Shown here: piece by piece, positions 26,358 to 38,127 of the stretch
Position numbering within the stretch: position 1 is the stretch's first letter
How the letters are laid out: each line of letters starts with the position of its first letter
NCBI GenBank assembly: GCA_014871385.1
Contig: CM026421.1
Span: forward strand, 10,987,128-11,051,127
DNA length: 64,000 bases
DNA from: Ceratodon purpureus
Taxonomy: Eukaryota; Streptophyta; Bryopsida; Pseudoditrichales; Ditrichaceae
Direction: 5' to 3'
Program-made: the position numbers and the translations under genes
The notes under the pieces: model-generated
What the model saw: the letters and a program-made list of their open reading frames with translations, nothing else
Told to the model about the DNA's origin: nothing
Database searches by the model: none

Positions 26358-26885
26358 ACCAAAATCTGACAATAAGCTAATCAAATGCTCACCACCCCAC
26401 TACCAAACAACCCCCCCTACAAACCCAAAAATAAAGTCCAAATTCAAAAACAACTCACACATTTGATAAAATTTACTCACTGTTAACACTTCCAAAACAC
26501 CCAAAAACAGTCATCCAAACAAATAGATGAAAAACAACAGATGAAACAACAACAAAACGAATGACACCAGACAACATACCACTACAACCACCCAGCTACC
26601 CAGAAAGACCACAAAGCTGACAAACATTCGGTACACTGATTCAGACAGTAAATTTTACAAACAATCATTTTAGTCAAAGGTAAATGCCCCAGTTGCTATG
26701 CTTGTATGCAATAATCTGTATGAGCGTTCCCTTATCCTTCAAATTTGTGATAACTTTATTGCCCTCTGCATTCAGCAACTCAAATATGGAACAAATTACA
26801 TACTGAAACAACCCTCCAACAATATATTCCTTAAATTACAAAACACCACAAACAGTAACAAAGCCATTTTCCAGTATTAGAACAA
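26358..26885. other. LINE 3' region converging on the 3' end of a minus-strand gene
   Basis: No coding sequence is seen. The LINE 3' untranslated tail (plus) must end here, and the 3' UTR of the unrecognised minus-strand gene must lie here. No poly(A) run or target-site duplication was identified. Confidence 0.4.
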
Positions 26886-29800
26886 CTAATTCAATAAGTC
26901 ACGAGTGTAGAAACGAGTCATCTTGGCCACATGCTCATTCTCAGGCTCGAGGAGAACAGGGCACCCCACTGGAATAGCCTTCATTTAAAAGATCAACAAC
27001 TGAGTAAAATTAGCGACAGAATGTTACTCCACTACAGTACTATCACATTTTGCACGCTTCTGTTCCTTTGCAGTAATCTCAAAAATCAAAGCCCAATTAG
27101 CTACTCCTACAACATGAAATCAGTAGTTAACCCATTCCCTGACATTAGAAAAATTCACTCCAAGTGTACCCGGGATAGTAACAAAGCAGACAACAGAACA
27201 ATCAACTATACTCACAAATGCACACACAGCCAGCATACCACTCACACACACAACCCCTCCAAAACACCAACACACCGCACAATCAAGATTCCAAAGGAAT
27301 TCCACCATCCCCATCCCTCACCCATACACAAACTCCATTAAAAAAGCTCCTCCAAATCAAGTCATATACAAAATTACAAAACAACAAGCAGTTATCACTG
27401 CTAAGTGCCAACAGCACCATATGCACATAGAATCCCTGTACAAATCAACAATTCAGTAAACCCTAGAAGCAATGAATCCGACAAACTCCTGCTTAAAACC
27501 AAATATCGGTATCTCACACCACTCCCAAAACTCCTCCTGAAGAAACTAATCTCCACTACCGCAACACCACAACGTAAAGCCAAAAAGCTCCAAGATAATC
27601 CTTCCGCCTGAAATCACCCACTGAAAATATTGATCTCCACCTCCACACCTCCCCTAGGCCCGTAGCAACCCTCTGCAAACCAACCTCCACCACCCAATTT
27701 GGCCAAAATCTCCAAACACGGCACTCCACCGCACAGACTTCAAAACTCCTGAAACACGTACTTAATCCCATAACACACCGATCCCAGCCCCTCCTTCCTC
27801 GACCTCAGACGGAGAAGGGAACACAAATGTAGAATCTGAGGGAGAAGCGAAGGCTAGCGGGGGTAAATTATACCGGATGCGTAACTCATCGGGAACAGCT
27901 ACACACACAATACCCACATTAGAAACTTCATAAACCTAACCAAAAAAACAGCAAACAACCTGCGGAAAATCCTACACAAACATCACCTTTATCCCAAAAA
28001 ACCAACAAGATAATCAAACCATAAACCCCACCTACATTAAAAACCCAAAAAAGTCAAAAATCACAATACCGCAGATTGCCCTTGCTTTCAAACACCAAAT
28101 CAGCGGCGCACAGGATCATCCAACAACATCTCAAAACCATCCGAAGCAGCAGTACACCAACACCAGCAAACACCGCCGCATAGGCCCGAACCACCTCAAA
28201 ATCTCCGCATAATCATAGGCAATTCACATCCGCCTCATCAAACACCATCATTAAAAGAACATCACCCCTGAAACACAGAAACAACTCCCATCCAAAATAA
28301 ACAGAGACCCAAAAATCAAATAACGCAATAAACAAAACAAAAGACCCCAATCACAACCCGCACAAAATCAAACACATTGACTCATACCCCACACACACAC
28401 ATCCTCCCACAAATCCTAAAAACCGCAAAACAAACCAACCACAAACACAAAAACCAAAATACAAAACTCCAAAAAACTCACGCGGCAGAGGATCCTCGAC
28501 GCTCCAGAAGAACCCAGTCGCCATCCCCAGGAAAGCCAACTCCAGCACCGCACGCTTAGTCCAAACAAACCTGGAGCCTGGCTGTGACATCGCATAAACC
28601 CGGGGGAAGGGAGGCAGGCGAAACCCAAGCCGAAGTTGAAAGCATTCAACCCACTGCAACAACACTTCCAAATCTCCTCGGCTCTGTGGCGTCTCCAACA
28701 CAATCGGATAGTACCCACGAAGACAATGATAAGCATATCTCTAGACTCAGGGCGCCACCACAACCGCCGTTGGTACATACAGACTGAAGTCACCAAATCC
28801 CCCGACCCAGGACACTTGTCCATCTTCCAACCAGACCAGGGGAACAGAAACGGCATCACCATCTTGAAAACAAAAAACATATAAAACACAAAGTACACCA
28901 AAACCCCACACCAACACCATATAAAACATACAAAGCCTCCAAAAGATGCATAAACCACCCTCCCCCACTCTCATCATTTATTCCACCTAAAAAGTCTAAT
29001 CACCATCATCCAAAACATACCTAAAACATCACAAATCACACACCATTTCCACCTTAAAACTTCAAAATCACAAAATTACACAAACTAACCCCAAAACTAA
29101 CTAAAATCCAAAATAAAACATACCACCTAATTACTACCTCACTCAAATTCTTTCCAAAAATACACAAAACCACAATTATCTAAAAACATAAAAAGATAAA
29201 ACCAACACTACACCACAAATAAAGCTAGAAAAACACAAACACATCAATACAAAAATATCCAAGCCTCAAATAAAACATAAACTTTACTAAAATACTGCAT
29301 AAATTACATATCATAAAAAGTATCACCAAAATTCCGTAAACAAAACAGAATCACCTAGTGTCCAAAACACTGACGAATACATGCTAGAAAAAATTGTATC
29401 ATTGGCACTGGCGAAATCCCAGCAAAACCCCAGTGCCCAACAATATCCAGCGTTGTCCTCATCAAACCCGGTGTAGAAGGATGATGCTCCATCGCACGCA
29501 CACTCACTTCTCCTTCGGTAAAATACCCTCCATATATCCGAACTCCAGCCGCTCCAGCCACATGTTCCTCATGAAACAAGAAAACAAAAGTACGCGCTCG
29601 TCCATCCAAACCCTCCACAACTGGGAAATCCTCCCTTACACTCTCTGTTTGCTCATCCGGAACTTCGGAAGACTCAGATCCACCACCAACTTGAACACCC
29701 TGACCTCCAAACTTCGACAGATCCATCTCAAAACACCAAACACAGGAAAACACAGAAAAGACAAAAACCCAACTAGAACACAAAACACAAAAACCAAACC

Positions 29801-29945
29801 CTATATACCACCTCAAAACACAACCCCAAAACACACAAAACAACCATACAAAAGTGCCAAATACCAACACATACCCCACTCCCCCGTACCCATGTGAGAA
29901 GACAAGTCCACGGGATCGAAGCACTGGAAACCGCAATAATCTCAC
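26886..29945 (-). CDS. unrecognised multi-exon gene or gene remnant
   Basis: Several islands on the minus strand look like exons separated by G/T-rich, A-poor introns. An early exon contains ATG 29,726 and continues to 29,355, with RARTFVFLFHEEHVAGAAGV and GLMRTTLDIVGHWGFAGISP. One near 28,870-28,790 has VPLVWLEDGQVSWVGGFGDF before a GTATGT donor. One at about 28,695-28,490 has RGDLEVLLQWVECFQLRLGF. Others lie near 27,890-27,780 (VPDELRIRYNLPPLAFASP) and 27,150-27,060 (NWALIFEITAKEQKR). A terminal exon at 26,978-26,886 has PVLLEPENEHVAKMTRFYTR before TAG. I do not recognise the family, and the islands may belong to more than one gene. The 29,355 exon can also be read as ending in a stop, so exon linkage is not certain. 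Confidence 0.4.
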
Positions 29946-30549
29946 ACAAACTGATCACTGACCATTGTGACCCCCATAAGTAATGTACTGGCATTGGCAT
30001 ACACCACACAGAAAACACACATACATATACCCAACCAAAACAACTAAACACAAACCATATGGGACATCTCCAAAATTTTCCAAACACCACGTGCCCAAAC
30101 TAAACAAAATACTACTAAAAAAGAACAAAAACATAATTTATTAAACACAGAAACATAGCTCATTCCGAATAGCACCAATTGTCACAAAGGTTTAGAGGGC
30201 TCAATTTTCCTACCAGCTCCCACTAGCAAAGTACCGAATTCACTCATCCAAGTCTTCAACATGACTCGAACCCAGACGGCTACACTCCCAGAGCGTACCA
30301 TTCAAGCAACACCAACCAACATACCCAACAACTCTGGGTGACTATAACACACCATCACATATAACTTATCCAAAAAACGGTCATGGTCGGTTCATAAAAA
30401 TAATATCAAAACAAGTCACAACAGAGCCCACCTCCGAAAGGGGGCATTAAATCTTAGAAGAGTCTGAGTAGGCCACACGGCCTACAAACAGCATTCTTAC
30501 AGATTAACGGGCCCTTTATTCACGCTGGTAAAATTTTTTACCAGAGTTA

Positions 30550-30616
<67 letters not shown>

Positions 30617-31330
30617 TTGTAGTAAGTGAAAAACGACACATTTCCTTCTAGTGTTGATACAAACTTGAACTGATTAGATGCTAGGGTCAATATTCAGTTG
30701 GACATTGAAACTGGATGAACTTCAGTTCAAGCCAAGTTGAATCGTTCTCTTGATTCTCTTTTGCTTCCATTGATGAGATGTAAGTTTAATACCTTTTCTG
30801 AACAACCCATAATCTTCTTTGGCTCCATGTGTAACTCATTGTATAAGGTTGACACACCTATAGTCGACACATGACCAATAGCCGATATCTTCTAATTCCT
30901 AGATTATGAAAGAACAGATGTACCTCATTTGTATATATCGGCTATTGGTTCGGAAGTACTTTTCACTTTGAAAAATTGTACAAATTTCAATATTGGGAGA
31001 TAATTCATGAAAAAATGCTCATTCTTCATGAACATTATTTTCCTTTGAACCAAAAATATCTCCTTGTTGATAACCCAAGCTTTGATATGCTAAACTGCTT
31101 TAAGTTGTCGGTTATAGGTGTTTCTACCTTAGTCCTTATGTCACTTTACAGGTTTACATTCGCAACGCTGGTCACTTGAAACAATCCCACTTATAATACG
31201 TCAGATACCCACTTAAGCTGATGTAGGCTCTTGAAGACTGTTCTCTGAAAGATAGTGACTGATTTTGCTAATGGTATTGATCAAATTGTCAAACTCCATG
31301 CTATCTTAGTCCACTTTGTATTAAATCTAA
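29946..31330. other. intergenic DNA with a long TA dinucleotide run
   Basis: The A/C-rich composition fades near 30.2 kb and AT-rich DNA follows. No gene is seen. The minus-strand gene may have its 5' end or promoter in the first few hundred bases. Confidence 0.4.
30547..30614. repeat. (TA)n microsatellite
   Basis: An almost pure TA dinucleotide run of about 65 bases, interrupted near its start by TGTGTG. It is a likely site of length variation. Confidence 0.95.
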
Positions 31331-31334
31331 TTTA

Positions 31335-31990
31335 CTATCTAATGTCCAAAACTGTGTCCAAAAGGAAAAAATGACCAAAAGTACAACTGTTGCACAAAAA
31401 TGAATGCCATAACTTCCTCACACCTTGGATGGATTTAAGGTTTCTATCACACAAAAGAAATTCATATAGGAATCCAACCCAACAAACGAAGTTGAAATCC
31501 AATGGTGGATGAAAGAGATGTAGCTCCTCAAAAATCATCCATTTTGTCACTTTTGTCATTGTAGAAACATCGTAGCAAATCCAATACTAGAGTCGTTTGG
31601 ATCAAATTTATTCCAACTAGTAAGTTGTTGGAATTTATCTTAAGATGATGATTACATAAAAAACTAAATTGGATTTTACATAATTGACTTGCAATGGTAA
31701 ACATGCCTAAAGTTTGAAAACCCAAAAACAAAAGCTGCCTTCACTAAAATGCATGTTTTTTATTCATAATTTATTGTATGCGTCTGTAATTTTTACCACA
31801 CAAACTAGACTTGGTTTGGTACCCAACTCAAGTAATTTTGTCCAATACGGAGTCTAGATGAAGAAGTTATGGCTCTCCAAAGTTTCTACCTTTCATCCAA
31901 AATGTAGTTTTCGGCATTTGGCCCGCATGAGGGTTAACTATTTTTAAGGTTTAATTGGGTTCTATTTCCCATGTTGGCGTCGTGCTCACC
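31335..31990 (-). repeat. dispersed AT-rich repeat, copy 2
   Basis: Reverse complement of sequence seen at about 1,550-2,050, including the segment around CATTGTAGAAACATC and the CATCCAAAATGTAGTTTTCG side. Many substitutions indicate age. No coding capacity. Confidence 0.55.
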
Positions 31991-32689
31991 ACCATAGTCC
32001 ACCCAATTATGGTGCGGTCCTTGGACCTTGTTGTATGGGTACCTCCAAGCCCTTTAGGGGGATTCCATGTCTCGTAAAATTGGAAAAATTGTTAAGGAAA
32101 CTAAAAAGATCAAACTTTTCAATCGTAAGATCTTGAACTTAATTATTGTGATTATGCAATTGAGTTATTGGATATGATTATTTTTTTGTAATGTGCAAGA
32201 TCATAAGGTTTGACCAATCGATTAGACCTCTTGAATAGAGCACGCACACAAGGTTTTAAAAATTCGAGGCACAAAATGCCTCAAAGTTGTCAAATTGTTT
32301 TTGACTCCAACTAATGATTGACACGGGTTTATGTAAGGTGATAACAATTGAATTTCCCATATTTTTATCCCTATAAAAATATGGACCAAAGGCTCGCGTA
32401 TGTAAAGCCTTTTTGGAGTTCAATATTGAGACCTTGGTCATTCAAAGATTAATTGTCACCAATTAATTGCTAATAAATCTGTAAACGAAAAGTGTCTCAA
32501 AACTACAATGCATGGTGGACTACTAGGCAACCAAAAACAAAACTTTGGAGAACTTACGAGCATCAAAAATTTATAGAAGCTTGTTTTGGCTCGGGCCACA
32601 TTGATGTTTAAGGACGATTCACAATTTATCTTATGCAGCGTATTGAGATGGACATTATTAGGGATACTTTACATAGGGAGTTTAACCTC

Positions 32690-33290
32690 TAAATGCCCAA
32701 AGGAGGTCCCTAGCCTAGAAACACATTTTTGAAAAAAATGTCATAGATGAAAATGAAGGCAAGCTTTGTAGATCTCAACCGTACAATCTTGTAGTAGGCT
32801 TATTGTATGTCATGTGGACCAAATTTTGGTCATGAAGTCTCATAGATTGCGAGATCACAACGTATTAAGACTCAAAAAACTACAAAATTTTATCATTTTC
32901 ACTTTAGTGGAAATGCTACCAATAAACCTATTGTAATGAAAAAGTCTTTAACTAGAACGTTGTTCACCTTCATCTCAACAACATCCTTGAACCAAAAAAA
33001 TTCATCAAGAAATTTTTTTTGCTCAAATAATAGCCTTGCAATGTCAATCGTGCCAAAATATTTATAAAGGAAGAATAGTCCAAAACTAGACCCTTTGTAC
33101 TCAAATCTATGCCTTGTCTTCAAAGCATCTCTGATTTAGTAAAGGTTTCTACCACTAAAGATAGACTTGATTTGGAATCCATCCCAAAAAGTAAAGTCGA
33201 AATCCAACGGTGGATGAAGAAGATCTAGCTCCTAAAAAATTATCCATTTTTTCACTTTTTACATTGTAGAAACATCATTGGAAATCTTGA
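32690..33290 (-). repeat. dispersed AT-rich repeat, copy 3
   Basis: Matches in reverse complement the distal part of copy 1 (about 2,220-2,400: AAAATTTTATCATTTTCACT and CAATCTTGTAGTAGGCTTAT). At its 3' side it also repeats the GTGGATGAAGAAGATCTAGC / CATTGTAGAAACATC segment seen in copy 2. It may be the remainder of one long element shared with copy 2. Confidence 0.5.
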
Positions 33291-33434
33291 TATCGTGTGA
33301 GACAAAACCAGATTGGACATATGTAGGTATAATCGAGGTGGTGATAAGAACAAGATTAGATATGCATGCGACGAAACCGTCGTGTGGAAAATAATGAACA
33401 TAGTTTGTCGAACGGAGTTGAAGATCCTTCTCAC

Positions 33435-33960
33435 CTGCAGTTGCAACGATTCCTGAACCGATTGAAAAGGCAGAGTAAATCGCCAGTCCCAAGGATTCAG
33501 AGTCTTCGACTGGTCCCCACCCGCCTGCTTCACTTCAAGGGGTATTCCAAGCCGATTTGTGAACAGCGTGAACGGACGTATTCGGACCACCTATTTCGCC
33601 AATTCCAGTAAAAAGAAGCTCAGAATGAAAAGAAGCTCTAAGAAGTTCAAGGCATTCAAACTTAACTCTGTTAACCACGATAAACTAGACCAAGCAGTAC
33701 CTGTGTTTGAGCAAAGCCCTTCGGATGCGAGGTTGTTTTGACAAGAAATCTATAATGCAGATTTTCGTCATCCGCCACTCGAAGATCCACAAACCCGTTT
33801 TGTACACAGAGAAGACCCATTACACTATTTTTCAACTCTTTTTGAGATTATATCACCTTTAATTTGGGCTGCCATTGCAATTAATGCTCTCTGTCTTTCC
33901 TTGAGGCCACCAATTGCACCAATTCCAATAGATTTTTCTCCTTCGAAGAAACCGCCATGC
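33435..33960 (-). pseudogene. spliced gene fragment, possibly VPS13-like
   Basis: Exon-like blocks with good splice signals lie on the minus strand. One ends at 33,701 before GTACTG and contains DDENLHYRFLVKTTSHP. The next, 33,590-33,435, is exactly 52 codons between TAG and GTGAGA, and contains VRIRPFTLFTNRLGIPLEVK followed by NPWDWRFTLPF. That wording resembles the lipid-transfer protein VPS13 family around its beta-rich adaptor-binding region, but the match is from memory and weak. A possible further exon at about 33,950-33,840 has a Gly/Ile-rich segment. No remaining exons were found on either side, so this is probably a captured or broken fragment. Confidence 0.35.
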
Positions 33961-34880
33961 TCCCACATCTAGTGTTATGTTTTGAGGATTAGTGTTGTAA
34001 CACTATGGTGGCATGTGATATTTAGTGTTTCGGTTCACAATTAACGTTTGTAACACTAATCAACAACTCTTGTATAGTGGAAAAGGTGGTTGTGGGAACC
34101 AAACATGGACACCAAAGCTGGGTTCTTTAGACCTATCTTGGTACTAAGAAAATACCAATCTCAAACCGGTTTTTCACACATCTATTCAGGGCACTACATT
34201 ACGTACTTCTGTCATATTATATGATTAGGGTATGTAATAATTTTTTACTCTTGATGATTTTCTTACCAAGACCACAACAATATATATTGTTTACAAATCG
34301 GCATCCGCAAGCTGCTAGACAACCGAGTTACCTGACGTCAAATCCGTGCACCAACAATTCAAGAGAATATGGATGGACTCACATAGTCGCTGGGCCTGTT
34401 TAAGCAGCCCTCACACAAATCGCATGCACCAAAATGCCGACCTAGTTGGTCCAACACCCGACACCATGACAACGGCGGCAAATGCAACTGCCTATGCAGA
34501 ACACACATGAAACGATACAAACAATGTACAAACAAGTTGTTTATGTTGCTCCTTATGATTGTACTGTAACCTCTTTGCACATATAATTGAAGGGGTGGGT
34601 TTGCTTGATGGAGCTTTGGCGACACTAGTGCCACTCTATGGGGTCATTTTCAAAATTGGGTAGTTTGCTTTTTCGAAAAGTCCAGATGGACAATCCAACA
34701 ATTCACACACTCGTCCGGGTAATTGTCATGATGATGGTATAATTATCACCCTATCTTCTACTTTACCATGTTTATCGAAAATATATTTAATAAGGTTAGT
34801 TGTTCTATTAACTCAACAAATTGGAATCCTCAATCTTGACACAATTAAGAAATATCTAATTATCTTCTGCAAACATTTTG
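33961..34880. other. intergenic DNA, no gene seen
   Basis: AT-rich. No supported coding, RNA or repeat feature. Confidence 0.5.
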
Positions 34881-36000
34881 ACGGTTGAAAGGTACTATTG
34901 GTCTTGGGCCATGACAAGCTCAAATCTCTGTCTAGGAATGTGTAATGACTTTGTCATTTGATAGACTTCACATCTAAAAGATCATTGTTGCCAGGATCCC
35001 AAATATCTTTTAAGGATTGTATACCTTTGATGGATTAGTTTTAGAATTGTGAGGCTCTCTCAATGCCAAATGCAAGGCCTCGGAGATTTCAAATCTCTCT
35101 ATTCAGATGGTAATTTCTTTGCTTTTGGGAAACTGAGATCTAACTGGACCATACAGCTCGCCACATGGTCAATCCTTGTAGTTTGCTGTTGAGCGCTTCG
35201 ACTTTTTTTGTCAGATGTACCATCCCAAATGAAGTTGGGCACAAATGTACGCACTTTTCAAAGCTTGTCTTTTTATATGTCACAATAAGAGGTAAGATAC
35301 CAAATACTAGTAAATATAATCTAAATTGATACAAGTAGTGTGGCTACAAGAAATGATTTCTTACTAGTTTAGAGATGAAACTTGGATCTAATTTGAAAAA
35401 GGATTCTAGCATCCTTATCCTTCTTGAAGTTGTTTTTTCCATAAAAGAAACCAAGGTGGCGGACAACTTCTTTGTCTTTCTACCACCGCAAGTTTAGAAG
35501 CATCAAGTCCAAGAGTGCTCAAAATTTGCACTCTAAAGAATATAGGATTTATTTCAACTTAATTGGGCTCCTAAGGCTTTGCAAAGAATATCTAATATTT
35601 TCTAAACCTTTTGTAAGTTCTTTGGAGAGCCATAGACAAATAAGACATAGTTGTCGGCAAAGTAGTGGATGCGTAGTGTTGAGCCGTCAAAGAGTTTGAT
35701 GCCTTGGATTTTGTAATTCACATCATTTAGAATGTGTGTAAGGACATCTTGGATGGAATTATACACGTACAGAGTAAAGAGACAGCCTTTCGCACCAACC
35801 TTCCAATACAAAAATTACTAGGCTTTCTCTCGTTTACTAAAATAGTTAATTTGGCATCTTAATACTTACTAGAGGTTCATTAAATCTAGGTGTAGAAAAA
35901 GCCCATCATTTGTATGGTAGCTTTTAAGAATGACTACTTCACCCTGTTGTAGCCTTTTTAAAATCTAGAAGATAATAATTGTTTGATGATTACTTCCTTA
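34881..36000 (-). pseudogene. decayed plant LINE reverse transcriptase fragment
   Basis: Read on the minus strand, traces of an L1-type plant LINE appear. First is an LDFKKA block near 35,960. Then 35,811-35,602 has AKGCLFTLYV, a degenerate GCPLSPYLF motif, and IHYFADNYVLFVYG, where the catalytic FADD has become FADN. Beyond lie LGFFYGK and FIWDGTSDKKS-like segments. Many stops and frame changes separate these blocks. It is unrelated in sequence to the large LINE at 12.8-26.6 kb. Confidence 0.65.
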
Positions 36001-36480
36001 GGACTAGTTTATAATTTTTTGTCACTGTCATACCTTGACAAAAGTCAATATTGTAATATCCGCTTAATCCTATTGAGTGAATTTTAGCATAATGGGGTAG
36101 AATTTAGTTTAGGTAGATATATGACGGAAACTACTGATTGATGTCAATATGCATTCTTTATGAATTACCGAGGCAAGCCCAAATTTGACGCTCTAGGCAA
36201 ATTTTGCTTTTGTAGTTACTACTTGATAAAGTTAGAGACATTGTTGGCTTCAACAAAAAAACAAAAAAAAATGTATAGAAAGTTTGTTTTTATTGTATGA
36301 TTATTTTTTACTCCATATAATTGAGAGGTATGAATGAACTTATAGTATCGTTGTATTTGGTAGATAGGAACTGGGTGGTCTCTATAGTTAAATAAAACTA
36401 GTTTCTACCATCATAGCATCTTCAAAAACTAGTTTTTCTTGAATTTGGAAACCATCAAACCCAATGTAGATCGCGTTACG
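36001..36480. other. AT-rich DNA before the GC-rich 5' region of gene A
   Basis: No coding sequence or repeat is seen. Confidence 0.5.
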
Positions 36481-38127
36481 TTATCGACCCCCCCTCCAAC
36501 CCCAAAAATTAGCAATGTCAGGGAAGGAGGGGCAGCCCGCGAAAAAACGGCGGGGACGGGCCCGCCGGGTCATGTGGTTTGACCGGGGCCCGCGCCGGTG
36601 GTCCACCCGTCCCGGCCCCACCGCCTTGACCGGGTCGGAGCTGGCGGACCCGTCCCTTTCTCCCCAGCCCGGGTTTGGGTTCTTGGATGTGACGGGCTGG
36701 TGTTTAGGGTTTTCATCCCTCATTCATCTGCCTTGTGCTGCATTAGAGTTTCGGTCGTGGGTTTGGAACCTGAGTGTAGTGCGCTGCCTCGGGCTGTGGC
36801 GAGGTTTCGAGGTTTGGGTGTAGGTTTTCTTCACGTAGTATTGTTAGGGGGAGTCGATGGCGCACAAGGCCGAGGGTCTCTTCAGAGCTCCGGACTAGAA
36901 GTGAGGGAAAGAGGCCGAGGGCGACGTCGTCGAATTGAGGTTAGTGGATGCTGGGCTTGGAATTCCGACTTCAAAAAATTTAGGGTTTTCAGGTACATTT
37001 GAGTTGCTCATACAAAAATTGAGGCATTGTGTTATTGTTTTTGGTTGAGGGTTTACGGGTGTTTATTTATCGCACTGAAGCAAGTGCTGGGTCACTGCTC
37101 GAATGTACTCCGTAGTAGTGTGATCTTGGATGCTGGAATGCGCGGGTTCAGTTGAGTTTAGCACTGGTTGGTTCAGGGTTGTTGAGGGTGGAGCTAGGTG
37201 TGAATGTGATCGTGCGTGTGGGCGGTCGTTTGACAGTGTGGTACCATGTTTAGGTGTTGGGAGAGGTGCCAAGCACAAGGGAGCTGGAAGAGCTGCTGGA
37301 CGAAGAGTCGAGGTATGAAGCTTTGACGCGTTCTATGGAATGGCGGTTTAGGGTTGGGTTGTGGTGTGTTCTGGGTTTTGTGGCATGTGATGGTTGAATG
37401 GATGGGTGGGATAGTATGAACTGGTGGGGCAGTTTTGGTGGGTTCAGGGTGGAGTGGTCGGGATAATGGGTGTGGCATAGTGGCGGGCACTGATTGAATT
37501 GATGTGAGTTGATACATGGGACTGCAGGGTGGAGTTGCATGACGAGAAGCTGGTCTTGGAGACGCAGGAGTTGGCAGACAGTGCAACATGCGTTGAAGGA
37601 GGGCGACAGTTATGCGAACGTTGAGAGGCTCCTGGGGTGCGTGTTGTTTTCCACGTTTGCATGTGGTGTGGAGGCTACGGGGTGTTTGGGGCCAGGTGGG
37701 TTTTCATTCCCGTCCGACATGGGTGGATTGTCTTCTTGGTGGAGTGGTCGAGGTCCGAGGAGGAATATCGGTTTAGTAGATTGTTGGCAGAAGTAGGAAA
37801 CTGATTGGGTGGAATGTGAGCGACTAATTTTATAAATGCTTGGATGCGATATGGGGGGTTTAGGGGTTTTATGGTGGATGCAAGTAGACAATAGTAATGA
37901 TTTGTATACTAACCTAAGCAACTTGTGCGCTATTTCTAATGGACAGAGACTACATAGGGAAGAAACGAGGCAGTCTGTACGAGTTTAAAAACAACTGGAG
38001 CGACGGAGATGAGGACTGAGAGGAATCGTGACGGGTCGCAAGACTTGCAGGGAAGCACAGAGGGAGTGTCAAGTGAACCACTTGCAAATCCAGGTGTTGA
38101 GGGATATGGTGTCGGCATTACATGAGG
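36481..38127 (+). promoter_or_regulatory. GC-rich upstream region of Ulp1/zinc-finger gene A; promoter and unresolved 5' exons
   Basis: A CpG-rich island at 36,480-36,700 interrupts AT-rich DNA. An ATG at 36,515 opens a frame starting MSGKEGQPAKKRRGRARRV, which resembles a nuclear localisation signal and could be a first exon. The first TGTAGTGC copy of the locus is at 36,775. Several possible GTAxxx donors follow (for example 37,312). Exon links to the conserved part of gene A at about 38.13 kb could not be proven. Confidence 0.35.

Larger units (their letters stand above)
12830..26600 (+). mobile_element. giant non-LTR retrotransposon with dual endonucleases (Dualen-like LINE)
   Basis: Two coding blocks in plus orientation are recognised: ORF1 (RRM plus coiled coil, about 14.4-16.9 kb) and ORF2 (2A-like motif, APE endonuclease, RT, RNase H, CCHC, RLE, 19.0-26.36 kb). 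Long A/C-rich untranslated stretches lie before ORF1 and between the ORFs. Having both an APE-type and a restriction-like endonuclease in one ORF is the hallmark of the Dualen/RandI clade, described from green algae. At about 13 kb it is unusually long for a LINE. Target-site duplications and a poly(A) tail were not found, so both ends are approximate: the 5' end is placed at the composition change and the 3' end just after the ORF2 stop. The copy is probably inactive because it has three in-frame TAA codons and at least three frame breaks. Confidence 0.75.

Noticed and set aside
12830-30200. A/C-rich region read as organellar DNA or as a bacterial insert
   Set aside because: It encodes a eukaryotic LINE and spliced-looking exons; the bias is strand-specific rather than a codon style of an organelle or bacterium.
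34221-34634. Short frames in both strands near 34.2-34.6 kb
   Set aside because: No motif, no splice-linked partners and composition typical of AT-rich intergenic DNA.
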